Below, in pieces: positions 45,708 through 58,122 of a DNA stretch of 64,000 nucleotides. Origin of the DNA: Malus domestica (lineage: Eukaryota; Streptophyta; Magnoliopsida; Rosales; Rosaceae). The position numbers and the translations under genes were made by a program. Under the pieces are notes generated by a model, which had not been told where the DNA came from, ran no database searches, and saw nothing but the letters and a program-made list of their open reading frames with translations. Each line of letters opens with the position of its first letter. The stretch's first letter is position 1. The stretch spans positions 29,718,501-29,782,500 of the forward strand of contig NC_091665.1 in the NCBI RefSeq assembly GCF_042453785.1. Direction: 5' to 3'.

Positions 45708-47960
45708 ACTTCTATTTAATATCATGCTAATTTCACTGGGGAAAAATAGTCTGCATATGCAAAAAATAAAAATAAAAAAATGTAAAAAAAATGAAAATAT
45801 ATTGAAGAATAAACATCAAACAAAAAATGTAAGTTGAGGCCATGTGATGGTGTTGGTGTGTATGGTTCCATGACATCTGGGACCAAAACCCAGAAGTCAA
45901 TTGAGTGGACCTTTGCAATTTTATTTTTGAAATCAGGTGATGCAAGTTAACAACAACCATAAAATCAGCAAAAGTTGATTTCAATATCTCAAAGGGACAA
46001 AGACAAGACATTCTTCATATATTAATCCATCTTTTCTTTGAGTTAGGTATAATAGTAAACCTAGGGGTAGCAGCAAACCAAAACCAGTACCACACTGCTA
46101 CTATTGTTTGCTCGAAATGTCAACAAGGTGAGGTATAACCTCTTAACCCTAATCTAATATCGTATGTAGGTGTTGCCTTTAACAGGTTTTGCCAATGACA
46201 AGATAATTGATGTGTGTTTTCTTTTTTGAGTAATCATTATTGTTTTTTTCTTGGTAATATTAAGAAAACTCGGGCGGATCCAAAAAATTTAGTCTTGGTG
46301 GGCAAAATATGAAAGCTTTTAAGTGATTGTAGACAATAGAAGACACCTTGAAATTAGACGGTACTAATATTATTCATAAAAGAAACAACATTAAAACTTA
46401 TGAATTACAATTATTTATAACGTTTTTTCATATCATAAAAATATCGCATTATGATTTCATTATCAATACTTGTTCTTGTCTATATTTCTTTGTTGGTGGG
46501 CGGATTTTGGCAATGGTGGCGCCAGAGAGTTTAAGAAAGGAAAGGGGGAAAATTTCGAGTGTGGATGAATGAATGAGGAGAAAAGGATTTGAATAGAGGA
46601 AATAGGGGAAAAAATGGTTGTGTCATCGAGTACGAGAAGGGGATCTGAAATCTGCAAAAGAGGACATATAGTTTTTTCCTTTTATAAAATGCACATCTTA
46701 ACTTAGATGGTTGAATCTTGGTGAAGCAGTGCCCACCGAACTACAAGCACAGAGTAATGGCAAATTTTTGTTTTAAGGATATTGCGGTACATAAGCATCA
46801 ATCTTCATTTCGCTTGTTTGTATATTAGTTTTGTTTGTTGTCAATGTACATAATTGCAATTTGTTTATTATTATCATATTAATTTGTATATATATTTCGT
46901 TTTATTCTTGCATTGTATATGTATATATACACACACACACATATATATATACACGTGCTTGATTGTCATCCAACATGAATCACTGTGTTAAGAAAGTAGT
47001 TCATCAGAGAAGTAATTAATAATAATATCAAAAAGCCGACCCAGGGAATTATGAACATGCTTGATCACAAGCCGTGTTTCTTCCTTTTCTGGCAGAAAAA
47101 GTTTAGTCATACTTATTGTCGATAAATGAGTTTGTCTAAGCTCTACATGCATACACGGAGTTACAACGATATACATATGTATAATCTGTTAATTAGTATA
47201 GATTCAACCGTTTAACTAGGAATATATTCACGAGATGACTGAGACAATAACATTGAAATATGGCCTCGGTGACGCTCAAAATAATTCCTTTGCGGCATCT
47301 AAATAAGATAGTAAAGATGATGGATGTTTATGGATGCGACCCAAAGCAATCACATGCTAAAGCCTAAAGCAATTAGAATATTATCTGTATAGTCTGCATG
47401 ATTTGAATATTTGCACAAACTTTATGTATCTGACACTTTATTTCCCTCCTTTATTTCCTCGCCGCTACTTAATAGTCAAATAATTAAATTCCAATTTTTA
47501 GGTGGGAAGGGAAGCGAATGTTCAAGATAAAACCACCTTTTAGTGTAAGGAATCACTTTACAAAGCATATTTTAATTGCTTCCTATATGATCACAATTCT
47601 TTTCCCACTTACATATATTACTACGAACTGACATGCAGATGCAGTGTGGACAAATTAATGTCAAATTATTCAATGGTTAATTCGTGCCAAACTTGTCTAA
47701 AACAAGATACATATTTCTGTTATTTTTTTCTCAATCTTCACATGACACGTAATGAATCACTTGCCACAAATATGTAAGGAATGAGCATCCTGGATATATC
47801 TCTAAAACATACAAGTATTTCCCGATCAACTAATTGAAGGCGATCTTGTAACACATAGGCCCTCCTTAACGTCACCATTGTACAGGGAATTAGGGTTTAT
47901 AATCAGGAGCACACACAGCATCTATCTAACTTGTTATAACGTTATATAATTAGCTGTACC

Positions 47961-47996
<36 letters not shown>
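45708..47996. other. AT-rich intergenic spacer
   Basis: No gene seen. Contains short AC/TA microsatellites near 46917-46953 and a (TA)n at 47964-47992 directly before the MITE. Confidence 0.45.
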
Positions 47997-48343
47997 CTTT
48001 ATCCAAAGGAATTTTCATTTTTTGGTACAAATAAGGACTAGTTGTGAAGCTCACTTCACATCGAATTTCAATGATCCGAACCTTCTATTTTTCAAGTTGC
48101 ACTTCATAATCATCTTTGCAAAACATTAGCCAAAACGGAAATGTTTAAGGCATCTAATTAAGTTCAAAGAAATTGAGAAACACTATGTTCTAAGACTAGA
48201 ATTTCATCATGACAATCAAATGCATAAATAGTTTTGGATTGAGTTAAATTTTTACAAGAAGACTAAAGAAATAGACTATTCGAATCTTTGAAGTTCGATA
48301 TAAAGTCCCCATTTGGAAAAAAATGGAAATCCTTTGGATAAAG
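47997..48343. mobile_element. MITE-like inverted-repeat element
   Basis: 347 bp with near-perfect inverted ends of about 28 bases (CTTTATCCAAAGGA at left, TCCTTTGGATAAAG at right). Non-coding. The TSD is unclear because the left end abuts a (TA)n array. Confidence 0.7.
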
Positions 48344-48939
48344 ACTCTCTCTATATATGTATACAACCAGTTGTAATTAAGGTCATCTATTCGTCAGCTG
48401 ATTAGCAATGTGGGTCATGTTTAATTTCAAAACAGAAGCCCTACTACTATGCATGCATGGCTTTTGAACAGTATTTTGTTTCTAGAGTTTGGGCCACTAG
48501 ACTGGTTGAATCGAAGTTGACATGTTAAATGGTTGAGTGTGTTTAGTATATATGATCAAGCAACGAACATATATGCAATGCAATGAACCAACGTGAATAA
48601 TTGATGTAGACAATTTGGCTCATATTTCCAATAATTCAACTGAGTCAATCACTAATACAATTTCAAACATTGCAAATCAAGAAAAGTAGAAGACGGCGTC
48701 GAAGTGAATTTTTTTCTTTTAATAAAGAAAAAAGAGTGTGGAAATTGAAAATCTTAATGGTGAGAAACTTTAATAGCATTTTGTGATAATTTTTTCAAAC
48801 CCCAAGGCTGCATTTTGGAGCTTAGATCGTAGAAGCTTAGCATGAACCTTGAACCCATTGGAAGTCTAGGAGTTGCTTATCCCAAAGAATTTTTTATGAG
48901 TGCCACTTTTTGGTGAATCTTCAAATGCTAACTAGTTAG

Positions 48940-49085
48940 TAATTTAATACGGTATTAATTCTTATTTGGCTTACTCCACACAGTAATTTCATGATTTGAA
49001 CTCTTCATTTTTTAGGTCATAATTCATAGATCATCTTTGTAAAAATACACTCAAATCGAAATACCGCTTAGTTCTTTAATTGTTG
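48940..49085. repeat. Partial second copy of the MITE interior
   Basis: The stretch with CATGATTTGAACTCTTCATT, TTTTTAGGTCATAATTCATA and CATCTTTGTAAAA resembles 48065-48125 of the MITE. It lacks the clean ends. Confidence 0.45.
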
Positions 49086-49725
49086 TTGTGAAGATTTCAT
49101 TGTTTTCCAACAACATTGTGATTGGTCGTCTATTTATTAGGTTAACTAAAGGGCTTCTAGTTCTTGTAAATTTTTGTTGAGATGCTCTTTTAAGCATAAC
49201 CTTAAAAATGATCGTTCAGATTATGAGAAATGTTATGTAATAGGATCAGACGAGTGGCTAGCTTAGCGCCATATCTTGTAGCTAATTAACGCTTTGGCTT
49301 TCTTTTATATACATATAAACATTAATCTTGCTACTCAGTAACCAAACAGTGTTTGGTCAATTCATCTTTAAAGGCAGAAGCTATTTATTTAGACTTTATA
49401 CGTCCGAAACAGTTCCCGCACATATAATTCTAGGTATGGGGCTACCCCTTTTAAATAAGTACATTATATGTGCCACTCGCCGATAGCTACTCTGTAATTT
49501 TCTGTGCTCAGTGGCTTATTTTATTGCTTCCTTTTGATTCAGTCTCCTGCAATCCTTATATATAGGGGAGTATGATGCCTTTAACTTTTAGGTCATCGCA
49601 GTCAAACAATTATAGTCAAATCTACATAAAGTTTTTATATGCAGATCAAGGCCCGTGTAAGACTCTCGTTGTCGATAATCTCTTTTGACTTAAGTCCCTA
49701 CTTCGTAAGTCCTCAAAGATGCTTA

Positions 49726-50101
49726 GGGCTGGTCTGGTATTGTTGTGTTTTGAAAAAAAGTTGCTGTAAGAATAAGCGGCTGTGCTGTGAGAATAAGCGG
49801 CTGTGAAATAAATCAGCAGAGTATTTGGTAAATTTTTTTGTAAAAGTACTTTTGGAAAAAAAAAAACAGTCTAATAGTGGGTTTTTTCATTAAAGAAGCA
49901 CTGTAGCTCTGTGTGCTTTGAAAAAAAACCAGTTTTCCAAAGCTGCAAATAGCAGCTTCAGCTTTTTCCTTTGATTTCAGCTTATTCTCACAGCAGCTTC
50001 CAAAATAAGCCTTTTTTTTTCAGTTTACCAAACACCTAAAACCCTCACAGCTTTTTTTCATGGATGCTTTTTTTTTAAGCACCTCACTCCCAAACTAGGT
50101 C
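49726..50101. mobile_element. PIF/Harbinger-like MITE
   Basis: 376 bp bounded by the 3-bp repeat TTA (49723-49725 and 50102-50104). The left end is GGGCTGGTCTGGTATTG, and the right end, inverted, is GACCTAGTTTGGG. The interior has inverted AGCTGCTGTGAGAATAAGC-type text on both sides (AAGAATAAGCGGCTGTG; AGCTTATTCTCACAGCAGCT), so it can fold on itself. Confidence 0.75.
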
Positions 50102-50104
50102 TTA

Positions 50105-51990
50105 GTTGCTTATGGTATTGCCCAGCACTGGAATGAGATAGCTTCCGGTCCCCCTAAACTTTTACAAAGCAAAAGAAAGACTGGTCAAATATGGAAGCAA
50201 AGAGAAGAAGGAAAATATGATATAGGGTATTAGGGTGGCCGCTTAGGCTCAGGCTGTCCTCATTGCAATGCACGTCCCCATGCAAATAATTGACTTCAAT
50301 ATCTCAGTATAATATACTTATTTTGTCTTTGTTGATGGTAATATTTACCTTATTTATTTAAAAACATGATAGATTTAAAAAAAAAAAAAAGTTGGGAGAG
50401 TGATAATCTCGCTCCTCTCTTTACGGTGCTACGATTTAATTTTCAGAATTCATTTATGCTCATGTTTGTTAAAGCTAGGTCGCTTACGAACTCTAAAGTG
50501 AAATTTTTAACATTAATCAATGATCAAAGATCGTCAACATATCGATAGCACAACTCTAAATATATTTCCCTTATTTTTCCTCTTCTTGTTTGATTAGATC
50601 ACTTGCACATCAAGATTCATAAACAACGTCAAATAGGTATGTAAGGTTTTTTTTCACCAGGCAACCAACGTGTTCTTCATAATTGTCCAATCATTGATAA
50701 GAAAAGGTGATTGCTCTATTCTATGATTAAGAGAGATTCATTTGTTTGTTACCATAAAATATAAACAAAAATAATTGAATAAATAAATTAGATTTTTTAA
50801 TTTTCATATTGTTCGCAGTAATGATATTCATTACCATCAATAAAAGAATTCTTAAATTCAACTATCATAAATGACAAGTTTGTACGGGATAGTTCAATAC
50901 TTTACTGCCTTAGTATAAATATATTATAAAATATAAATAAAATGTTCTTACTGTTTTGCTTGGATAGTGACGCTTCCTCAACTCCCTTATTCTTTTTTGT
51001 TTTTAATCATGCCTTTTTCTCCGCCCTTGTTGTGTTATTCCATTTTTCTGTGCCCATCTTGTCCACCAGGGCTTCTCAATGAATGTGGCCGGATTATGTA
51101 TATTTTCTAGAGGAGAAAATTTTGCACAGGAATACTCTTCCTAGACCTCAATCCAACAAGGAAAAGGCTGCCCCACTGTCCCGTTAGTACATGGCGGTCT
51201 CTCAACAGGGCTCACATACGTCAAACAATGAAATATCGTGACACATCCCAATGCAATTGACTGTAGTATAACTCAAGGCCAACAATTGCATGGCTTTGAA
51301 TGATTGAGTTGTTCTATTCATGCATGATTTTGTAGATGCAAAGTGCATTATAGTGCAGAGTAAGCCTGGTTTTTCCATTAAGTAACCAATTTTCTCAATA
51401 ATGTTGCCTCTTCGTAATTAGGTAAAGGCTGAAAGTGGGAAACCTTGCTTTATATAAAGGAGTGGACACCACGAATTGATTAGTGTCTAATAGGAAGTTT
51501 CTAACAAGAGAAAAAAAAGATTAGGATGTAAAGATGGTAGGGCGCAAGGATTATCTTCTGACGAATTATACTTTTGCTTTTGTGATCTTCTGAAAAGTCA
51601 AATCATTATGTGCCAGTCATTTTCCAACTATTTTCTTCAACATTAAGCGATATGATCACAATTTCAAAATCCAGGTTAGACATAATATTTTGCGACATAT
51701 ATGGAATATGGCAAGACGAACCCGATCAAGTGATTCTTCAGTATGACAGTCACTCGGCTACTCGACACCAGAAAGATGGATTGAAAGAGAGACCAAAACT
51801 TTTGTCAAATTTTAAATTCATTGTAATTCTCAGATTGTTAACAAATGGGGTTTAAAGAGTGCCTCAAATGGCCCAACTAAAAATGAATATTTCAATCTGA
51901 CAGATTCAGATGACATACTTCAGTTTCTTCTAACCAACTCTTCCCTAACAAAAAAGGTAAATTGCAATGTACAATGGAAAGGAGTACCCG
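50105..51990. other. AT-rich intergenic spacer
   Basis: No gene or bounded repeat recognised. The right end probably includes the 3' UTR of the next gene. Confidence 0.45.
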
Positions 51991-51994
51991 TGTA

Positions 51995-54415
51995 TCACTT
52001 CCATCGTAGAGACTGTCTAATTCCGGTGTAGATGAGTCCTAATGACCTTCCAATCAAGCATTTTAGAAAAAACGAGAGACCCCTACTGACGTTGTCTACA
52101 ACTGCTCTAATCAAAGGCATGCTGATGTCGTATAACTCAAGGAATAGGCTGAAGTAATACCTCCTGCAATAGACAAGACAATGGCAATGGATGAGAAGGC
52201 AAATCATTCATATTCGATAATGTCAAGATTAAATCCGGCAATAGGGTGATGGCCAAAGATATTTGGAATGCAGAAGATGGAAAGAAAAAAAATGTGAGGC
52301 AAAAGGAAAGCGCGTACCACCCCGTAAGGGCCCTTAATTCTTTTGTTCGCTTTACAGGCATAGAGAATTGACTTATCACAACCTGATGTAATGTTGATGA
52401 CGCAGTGTCAGATTTTTTCCGGCTAAGCCACTTCCACCACTTATAATTCTCAGTCCAGCTATTGTTTGACTCCTCGATGAGTTGGCTCTGAAATGTCCAT
52501 AAATCAAATCGATCCTCATACATTGATGCAACTGCCTCCAAATTTTGATACAACCATTGGTACAAAGCTACCTGGTAAAAATGGCATGTCTTGGTGAAAA
52601 ATTGGGATTTTGTTTCTAACATCAAACTGAAGTATAATGCAGTATGTAAAGCCCACAAGCTCTCTACGTACAACCACCTCCGGAATACATAGGCAGCCAC
52701 CAAAAGGAAGTATAGCATGCCCAATCAACAGTTTCCTAATTTGTGACCAGATAACATTTAAAATAAAGTTACAGAAAAATTGATGTAAGAAACTAAGAAT
52801 AAAACTATGAGGCCTTTGATAAAAACTCAGTGGTGCAGCATTCAAGATAATAAGAAAGAAAACGGCTTGATTGATTATAAAGCGATACAGTCCATCTCTA
52901 CATCAAACATTAGTATGTGGGCGTGGAAGTGAGAGAGAATTAAAAATAATATGCTTAAGAATCAACTGTCATATTTATACTACTAAGCGACAGATGAAAT
53001 TGTCAAACTGTACCTCATTTCGTAATCTTTGGAGTGCTCTTGTTGACAATGTACACAATGTCAAAGGCAGGTTATCCATTTCATCTGAGAAATTGCTGTC
53101 AACAGAAATAAGCTCCAAATATATGCTTACTATCCCGTCTGCTAAACTTATCACCAAATCTTCCAGTATGGAAACTCCGTGTTTCTTAAACAGACTACCG
53201 TCATAACAGCATCCCTCCCTGATGAAACAAATAAAGGTACAACAAGTGTCTCAATAAGATGAAAGTTAGCAGATTAATATAGAATGCAACGTGTGAGAAA
53301 GCCATGACGCTAATCCAGAATGTAATTATGTAACACAAATGTACTTAATATGATTACAACATGAAATGGTAACATGCCACAAATTTTAACTGTTCATCAC
53401 CAATAATAAGTACCATCTTGGTAACTGTAGTACATGATGAAATTAAATAAAGTATTATAGTTAACCACACATTAAACACACCTGTCGAAGTCATACAATA
53501 GAGCCTAATTGACCTATTTCTCGTTACTAACACTACCTAGTTTCCATTCCTCAGTGAGCCTATCAATTATATGGCAATTGCTTTACAGCAATGTGTTTCT
53601 TGGAGCTATATTATGAATTTATGACCCATGTATTAAGAAATCAAAAACTTTCGTATTCAATTATGCTAAAACTAGTAAGCTTCAAGTGCTTGTTTTCATT
53701 GACACTAAAAGATATGATTTTGCATAGTTAGAGAATCTAAGTTTGCAGAAGAAATCTGAAGCACCAACAAGAGAACTCAAAATGGCAGAAGTCTGAAGAT
53801 TAGTACACCAGTTCTCGAGAAACACAGTCAAGATAACAGACAATCATAATTGAATTTACCTGAGAGAACCGAAGCTTAGAAAGCACATTAGTTCTGCATA
53901 AAGGTCTTCCTTGCCTGAGTTCCTGATGTTCTGTAAAACAGTATTGTCTCCATCTAACTTTCCATCCATCAGCGTAACAAGTGCCTGGCCAGAATGCATA
54001 GCAGAATAAGAGAATTTATCTAAATGTGTAAGTTGGGGAAAAAACATAGGGGGCAAGATTTTCCATCCAACATACCTTGGTAGGCTTGCTGTTTAAAAGA
54101 TGAAGTTCTGTTTCTAACCAGCTCATGCAAACAGGCTGACACGACTTTCGTATAACATCAGAAAAATCCGTCAAGCACTCATCCAATTTATAAATTCCAG
54201 AATTTGAGATATTAATCACCTATAAAAAAAGTTTTAGAGAAATATTATCAAAAGATTGAAAAATAATTCAGGCAGTTCAAAGAACTACTTAATTATAATC
54301 TGTTTTATTACAGCATCCAATGCGGAATGTACGAAGTTCATATAAGCATTTTTTTAGTAGTGCAAGGAAAGTTCTCATAGATGTATCTGTTTGACTCAGT
54401 TAATCAAATGCAAAG

Positions 54416-54449
<34 letters not shown>

Positions 54450-55832
54450 TAAATGAGTTTAATTGAATAACCTCTGAGAAAATGGAAAAGAAGAAAACTT
54501 TATCCCAGAGCACTTTCAAAACTGCAACTGTGTTTATTCAATTAAACGAGATGCCATATTTGTCTTAAAAAAGAAAGGGGAAAAACAAAGTACAGCAAAG
54601 CAGGAGAAAAGGGATGGCGCTGACCTCTTCCTCAATTCGCAGAAATGATGCCCAGAGCAATCTTAATCTTGGACCATCAGCAACAGCATTCAAACTTAAG
54701 GGTCGCTTTGCAGTGTATCCCTCACGTTGAAGGACCCTGTCTCCCAAATTACCCCCAAGTTCAAAAGCTTGGAGTGAATCTGAAAGTTTCCTTTTCACTG
54801 CATCCAAGGCATAACCTGAATTTTCTGGATTATCATTCTTTCTTCCACTACAATTAGAGAAAATACACCTCAGCTAACTAAAATAAGCCAAATAAAAAAA
54901 CCATAAGCATTGCGGCTTCAGTTTTAGACAAGAAACTTGTCAGTCATTTTGAAGAAACATAATTGAATGCCAATATATTTTGTGCTTGATAGCACTTCCT
55001 CCCCTTGAGAATAAGGTTGGAGGGTAACTTTCGGGGTTAATTTATCCAGAAATAATTTTAAATGGACGAAGACTTCAACCTTCAAAACTTGGACATGCTT
55101 ACCCTTACCTACCAGAAGCGGTTGAGGTTTCACAGCCCACATTGTCATTGGAGATGCCCTTTCGAAAAGTTGAACTAGAGGTCCGACCAGGAATTACTCC
55201 AGCCATATATGTGAGAAATACACTGGCTGTCAGAAGCACTTGATCAGCAATAGGTACCCAATCAGAGGCTACTGCACCATCGGAGCCTACCAAAGACCCC
55301 AAGCAAGCACATTTCGAGGAAGCCTCAGAAAAAGGACCAACTTTCACATTTGAAATGCCTAGAGCAGTGAACTCACACATTCTCCAGGTCAGAAATGGAA
55401 CTGTCTTGCACCTTCCATACGAATACTTCCTACTGCAACGAATATAGTAGAAGGGTGAGAATCATAATATGAAACATAAACCCCGAAGTGTTAAGCCAGA
55501 ATGGATGTTGACCCAATTTCTATACTTTTCTGGAAGACATTAGAAATCATTAACTATCACATCAAGCCCAAAATAGTAGCAGGGCAAATCTAACTTACTC
55601 GACAACCATAATTCACAATTTGTTCTTGCTTGGTGCACTAACCCCTATCCTCAAAACAACATAATGCAAATTACAATACTATAAGCATAAATGTAAGAAA
55701 CAATCAAACACCGGCAGTATACCTTTGCACTTTCTGCAGACGTGAACTCCGGGGTACAGAGCCTTCCTCTTTGACATAACTTCTCCGCATCTGCAGCTTC
55801 ATACATAATGGCGAAGCCAGACATTCCGCCAT
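51995..55832 (-). CDS. Probable plastid DUF3685/Ycf55-like protein
   Basis: Eight exons, 55832-55723, 55432-55109, 54847-54625, 54219-54076, 53984-53860, 53218-53014, 52571-52318 and 52163-51995, sum to 1554 bases, 517 aa, all in phase. The first 45 residues are rich in Ser, Arg and Lys and poor in acids (MAECLASPLCMKLQMRRSYV), as in a chloroplast transit peptide. There is a hydrophobic segment near residue 95 (VLLTASVFLTYMAGVIPG). The C-terminal third has WLYQNLEAVASMYEDRFDLW, YKWWKWLSRK and the ending CLIGRSLGLIYTGIRQSLRW, which I associate with the cyanobacteria-derived DUF3685/Ycf55 family. No enzyme motif was seen. The start was chosen as the first ATG that keeps the transit-like segment open; a shorter start at MCEFTALG is possible. 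Function unknown. Confidence 0.8.
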
Positions 55833-56199
55833 TTGAATCAAAATTTTCTCTCCCCTCAATCAGCACATTGTAATAATAAAACCACCCGATGATAAAATTC
55901 GAGAATTTCAGCTACCTCATCAAATTCTGCAGATAACACCAGCATACAATCACTTTCCATTGTTTCCAAACTCAAAAATAACATTGACCAATTAGTCAGC
56001 TAGCATATTTACTCATAAACCCAACAGATATAAGAGCATAAACCAATGTCGAACTGCCATACAACATCCCAAGTCTCAAACTTTACGTACACACATATAT
56101 ATACAATCGAAAATTACAATCAATTCGAGCGCTTACCCAGTACAATACATGAATTTATGAATCCGGAACTCCAGAATTGTAGAGATGAAATTGGGGGAA

Positions 56200-56220
56200 T
56201 TAGGGTTAGGGTTAGGGTTT
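56200..56220 (-). promoter_or_regulatory. Telo-box tract upstream of the DUF3685-like gene
   Basis: On the minus strand, AAACCCTAACCCTAACCCTA lies about 370 bp before the ATG, in the leader or promoter. Telo-boxes (AAACCCTAA) are common in promoters of plant genes for translation and plastid functions. Confidence 0.6.
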
Positions 56221-56259
56221 GGGAATCTGGGAGATGAAATTGGGGGGCTATGAGAAGGG

Positions 56260-57557
56260 AAGAAGATGGTGAAAGCAAATGGTCATTGGATATAATATTG
56301 GAGTTGTTAACGGCTCAAATTCAGAGGGAGCCAACCTAAACAAAATCAAAGTACTATAAACTCCGTCGCTGATTGGTCAGCGCTTCTATGCCTTACACTT
56401 TCCTTTCTTCTTCCTGCTTTTGCTTGTTTTTTTTTTTTTTTTTTTTTTCTTTTCAGTTGAATTTGTATTTTATTATTTAATTTCTAGTCTCTTCTCTCTA
56501 TCTGCATTTGCAAATGCAATGGCCGGAAATTCTCTTTGAATCTTCAAGTCTGGAGTCGATAGATCGAAAATCTAAACCACTTATTTTAAATTATACGGTC
56601 CATATTAACTTATTTATTTGGCCCACCTCACACAAATTAAGAGTTTAGTTTTCTTTCTCACTCTCTTGAATAATCTAAATTTTTCAGTTCATCAGTTTCG
56701 AACTGCAAGATTTGAAAAGAATCTGAATTTCATTGGATGATGGATCCAACTCTTTTTTGATACATTTTAAGCCGAATTCTTTTGTACTTGGGTGATCATA
56801 AACTAGCAAATGAAGCAAGATGCTAGTAGTTTGATCATTAGATAACAATTACTACTACGAGATAACCTATAAATTGAGTTAAATGTACTACTCAACCTGA
56901 TCATTTCAAAGATTTTGTTCTCCGTATGAGATATTGGAGCATGCCTTCCACTTGGGCTTCACACTATCAAGGATCGTGGATCGGTTATTTCTGACATGTC
57001 ATGAGGTTAAATTTAGCCTGATTTTTATAATATGATTTTTTTTTATCATCTGGAAATCGTTTTTATCAAATTTAGACTAAATGTGGCATTTAGTCCTTAA
57101 CTGAAGATGACAATAGTTTTTATAAGACAAACTAAATTATGTTGAAGATACTACTCATACTCGTACTCAAAGATATTGTTCCATATTTTTTTTTATATGT
57201 TAAAGTATTTTCTCACTTCTAATCCTACTATTTTAAGAAAGATTGGAATTGGTAAGTTTTCTTTTTGAGGAATCATTCTCATACTCCTAACTTCGTAACA
57301 AATTTTTCCTTTCTTCTTTTAACATATGTTTTTTTTATAATACAACGATATATTTTACACTAAAACGATGGAGGAGTCCGGCTAAGTAGCACAATGGGCA
57401 ATCTAATTTGGTATCGATTTAGCCATCTACGAGATTCAAACTTAAGAGATCTCCCACTTACAAGTGAAGATGAATACTACCAAACCATTGAGTGACTCTT
57501 TTTAACATACGTTAAAATTAGCGTCTTATCCATTTCAAATGAGATCCTTTGTTAAAA
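56260..57557. other. Divergent intergenic region between DUF3685-like and NSN1 genes
   Basis: AT-rich with a (T)n run at 56428-56449. No gene recognised before the MITE at 57558. Confidence 0.5.
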
Positions 57558-57718
57558 AGGAAAACTAATGAAAATGGCTTGAAAACTTTAAGTTTTAATG
57601 ATAAGGAGTAAGGACAAAATAAAAGGTAAAGTGAATAGTACCAGGATTGACTTTTTAGTGTAAAAATATAGTTTTTAGTTAAAGTGAACAGTACCGGGTG
57701 CTTTTCGTTAAAGTTCCC
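57558..57718. mobile_element. Small Mutator-like MITE
   Basis: 161 bp flanked by the perfect 9-bp TSD TTGTTAAAA (57549-57557 and 57719-57727). The ends are imperfect inverted repeats (AGGAAAACTAATGAAAA versus, inverted, GGGAACTTTAACGAAAA). It contains AGTGAATAGTACC and AGTGAACAGTACC in direct order. It lies 56 bp before the tRNA gene. Confidence 0.75.
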
Positions 57719-57773
57719 TTGTTAAAATGAGGCGAAGCGTTATATTCCATAACTGCCGAAGTTTAACAACATC

Positions 57774-57858
57774 GGGGTGGTGGCGCAGTTGGCTAGCGCG
57801 TAGGTCTCATAGCTTCTGAGTGATCCTGAGGTCGAGAGTTCGAGCCTCTCTCACCCCA
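57774..57858 (+). tRNA. tRNA-Met (CAT), elongator type, with intron
   Basis: The 85-base gene folds as a cloverleaf: acceptor stem GGGGTGG with TCACCCC, discriminator A, D arm GCGCAGTTGGCTAGCGC, anticodon CAT at 57808-57810, and T arm GAGAGTTCGAGCCTCTC. An 11-base intron (GCTTCTGAGTG, 57812-57822) follows position 37, as in plant elongator tRNA-Met genes; initiator tRNA-Met has none. Internal A and B boxes (TGGCGCAGTTGG, GTTCGAGCC) drive Pol III. A T-rich terminator after 57859 is weak (TTATTTTATG). Confidence 0.95.
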
Positions 57859-57887
57859 AATTATTTTATGCCTTCAGTTATTTTGGT

Positions 57888-58043
57888 TGGGCCTAGGCCC
57901 GGTCCAACTCTGGGCTCCACACTCAGTTAGAAAACCTTTCGGGTCGGCCCAAAGTCTCCAACAACTCCACTGCGACCCAAATTAGATAAACCCTAAACCG
58001 CATCAGAGCTCCGTCTTCTTTCACTTTCCTCCTAAACCCTAAA
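57888..58043 (+). promoter_or_regulatory. Site II and telo-box promoter elements of NSN1
   Basis: TGGGCC at 57888, TGGGCT at 57911 and GGCCCA at 57946 are site II elements (TCP-binding, TGGGCY). Two perfect telo-boxes AAACCCTAAA follow at 57988 and 58034. A CT-rich leader precedes the ATG at 58123. The site II plus telo-box pair marks plant ribosome-biogenesis and proliferation genes, which fits the gene it precedes. Confidence 0.75.
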
Positions 58044-58122
58044 CCGATTCAGGGCCTCCCTCTCTCTCTCCTCTCCTTTCTCTCTCTACACCCTCTATAT
58101 TTCATTTGAAGGACACCCAACG

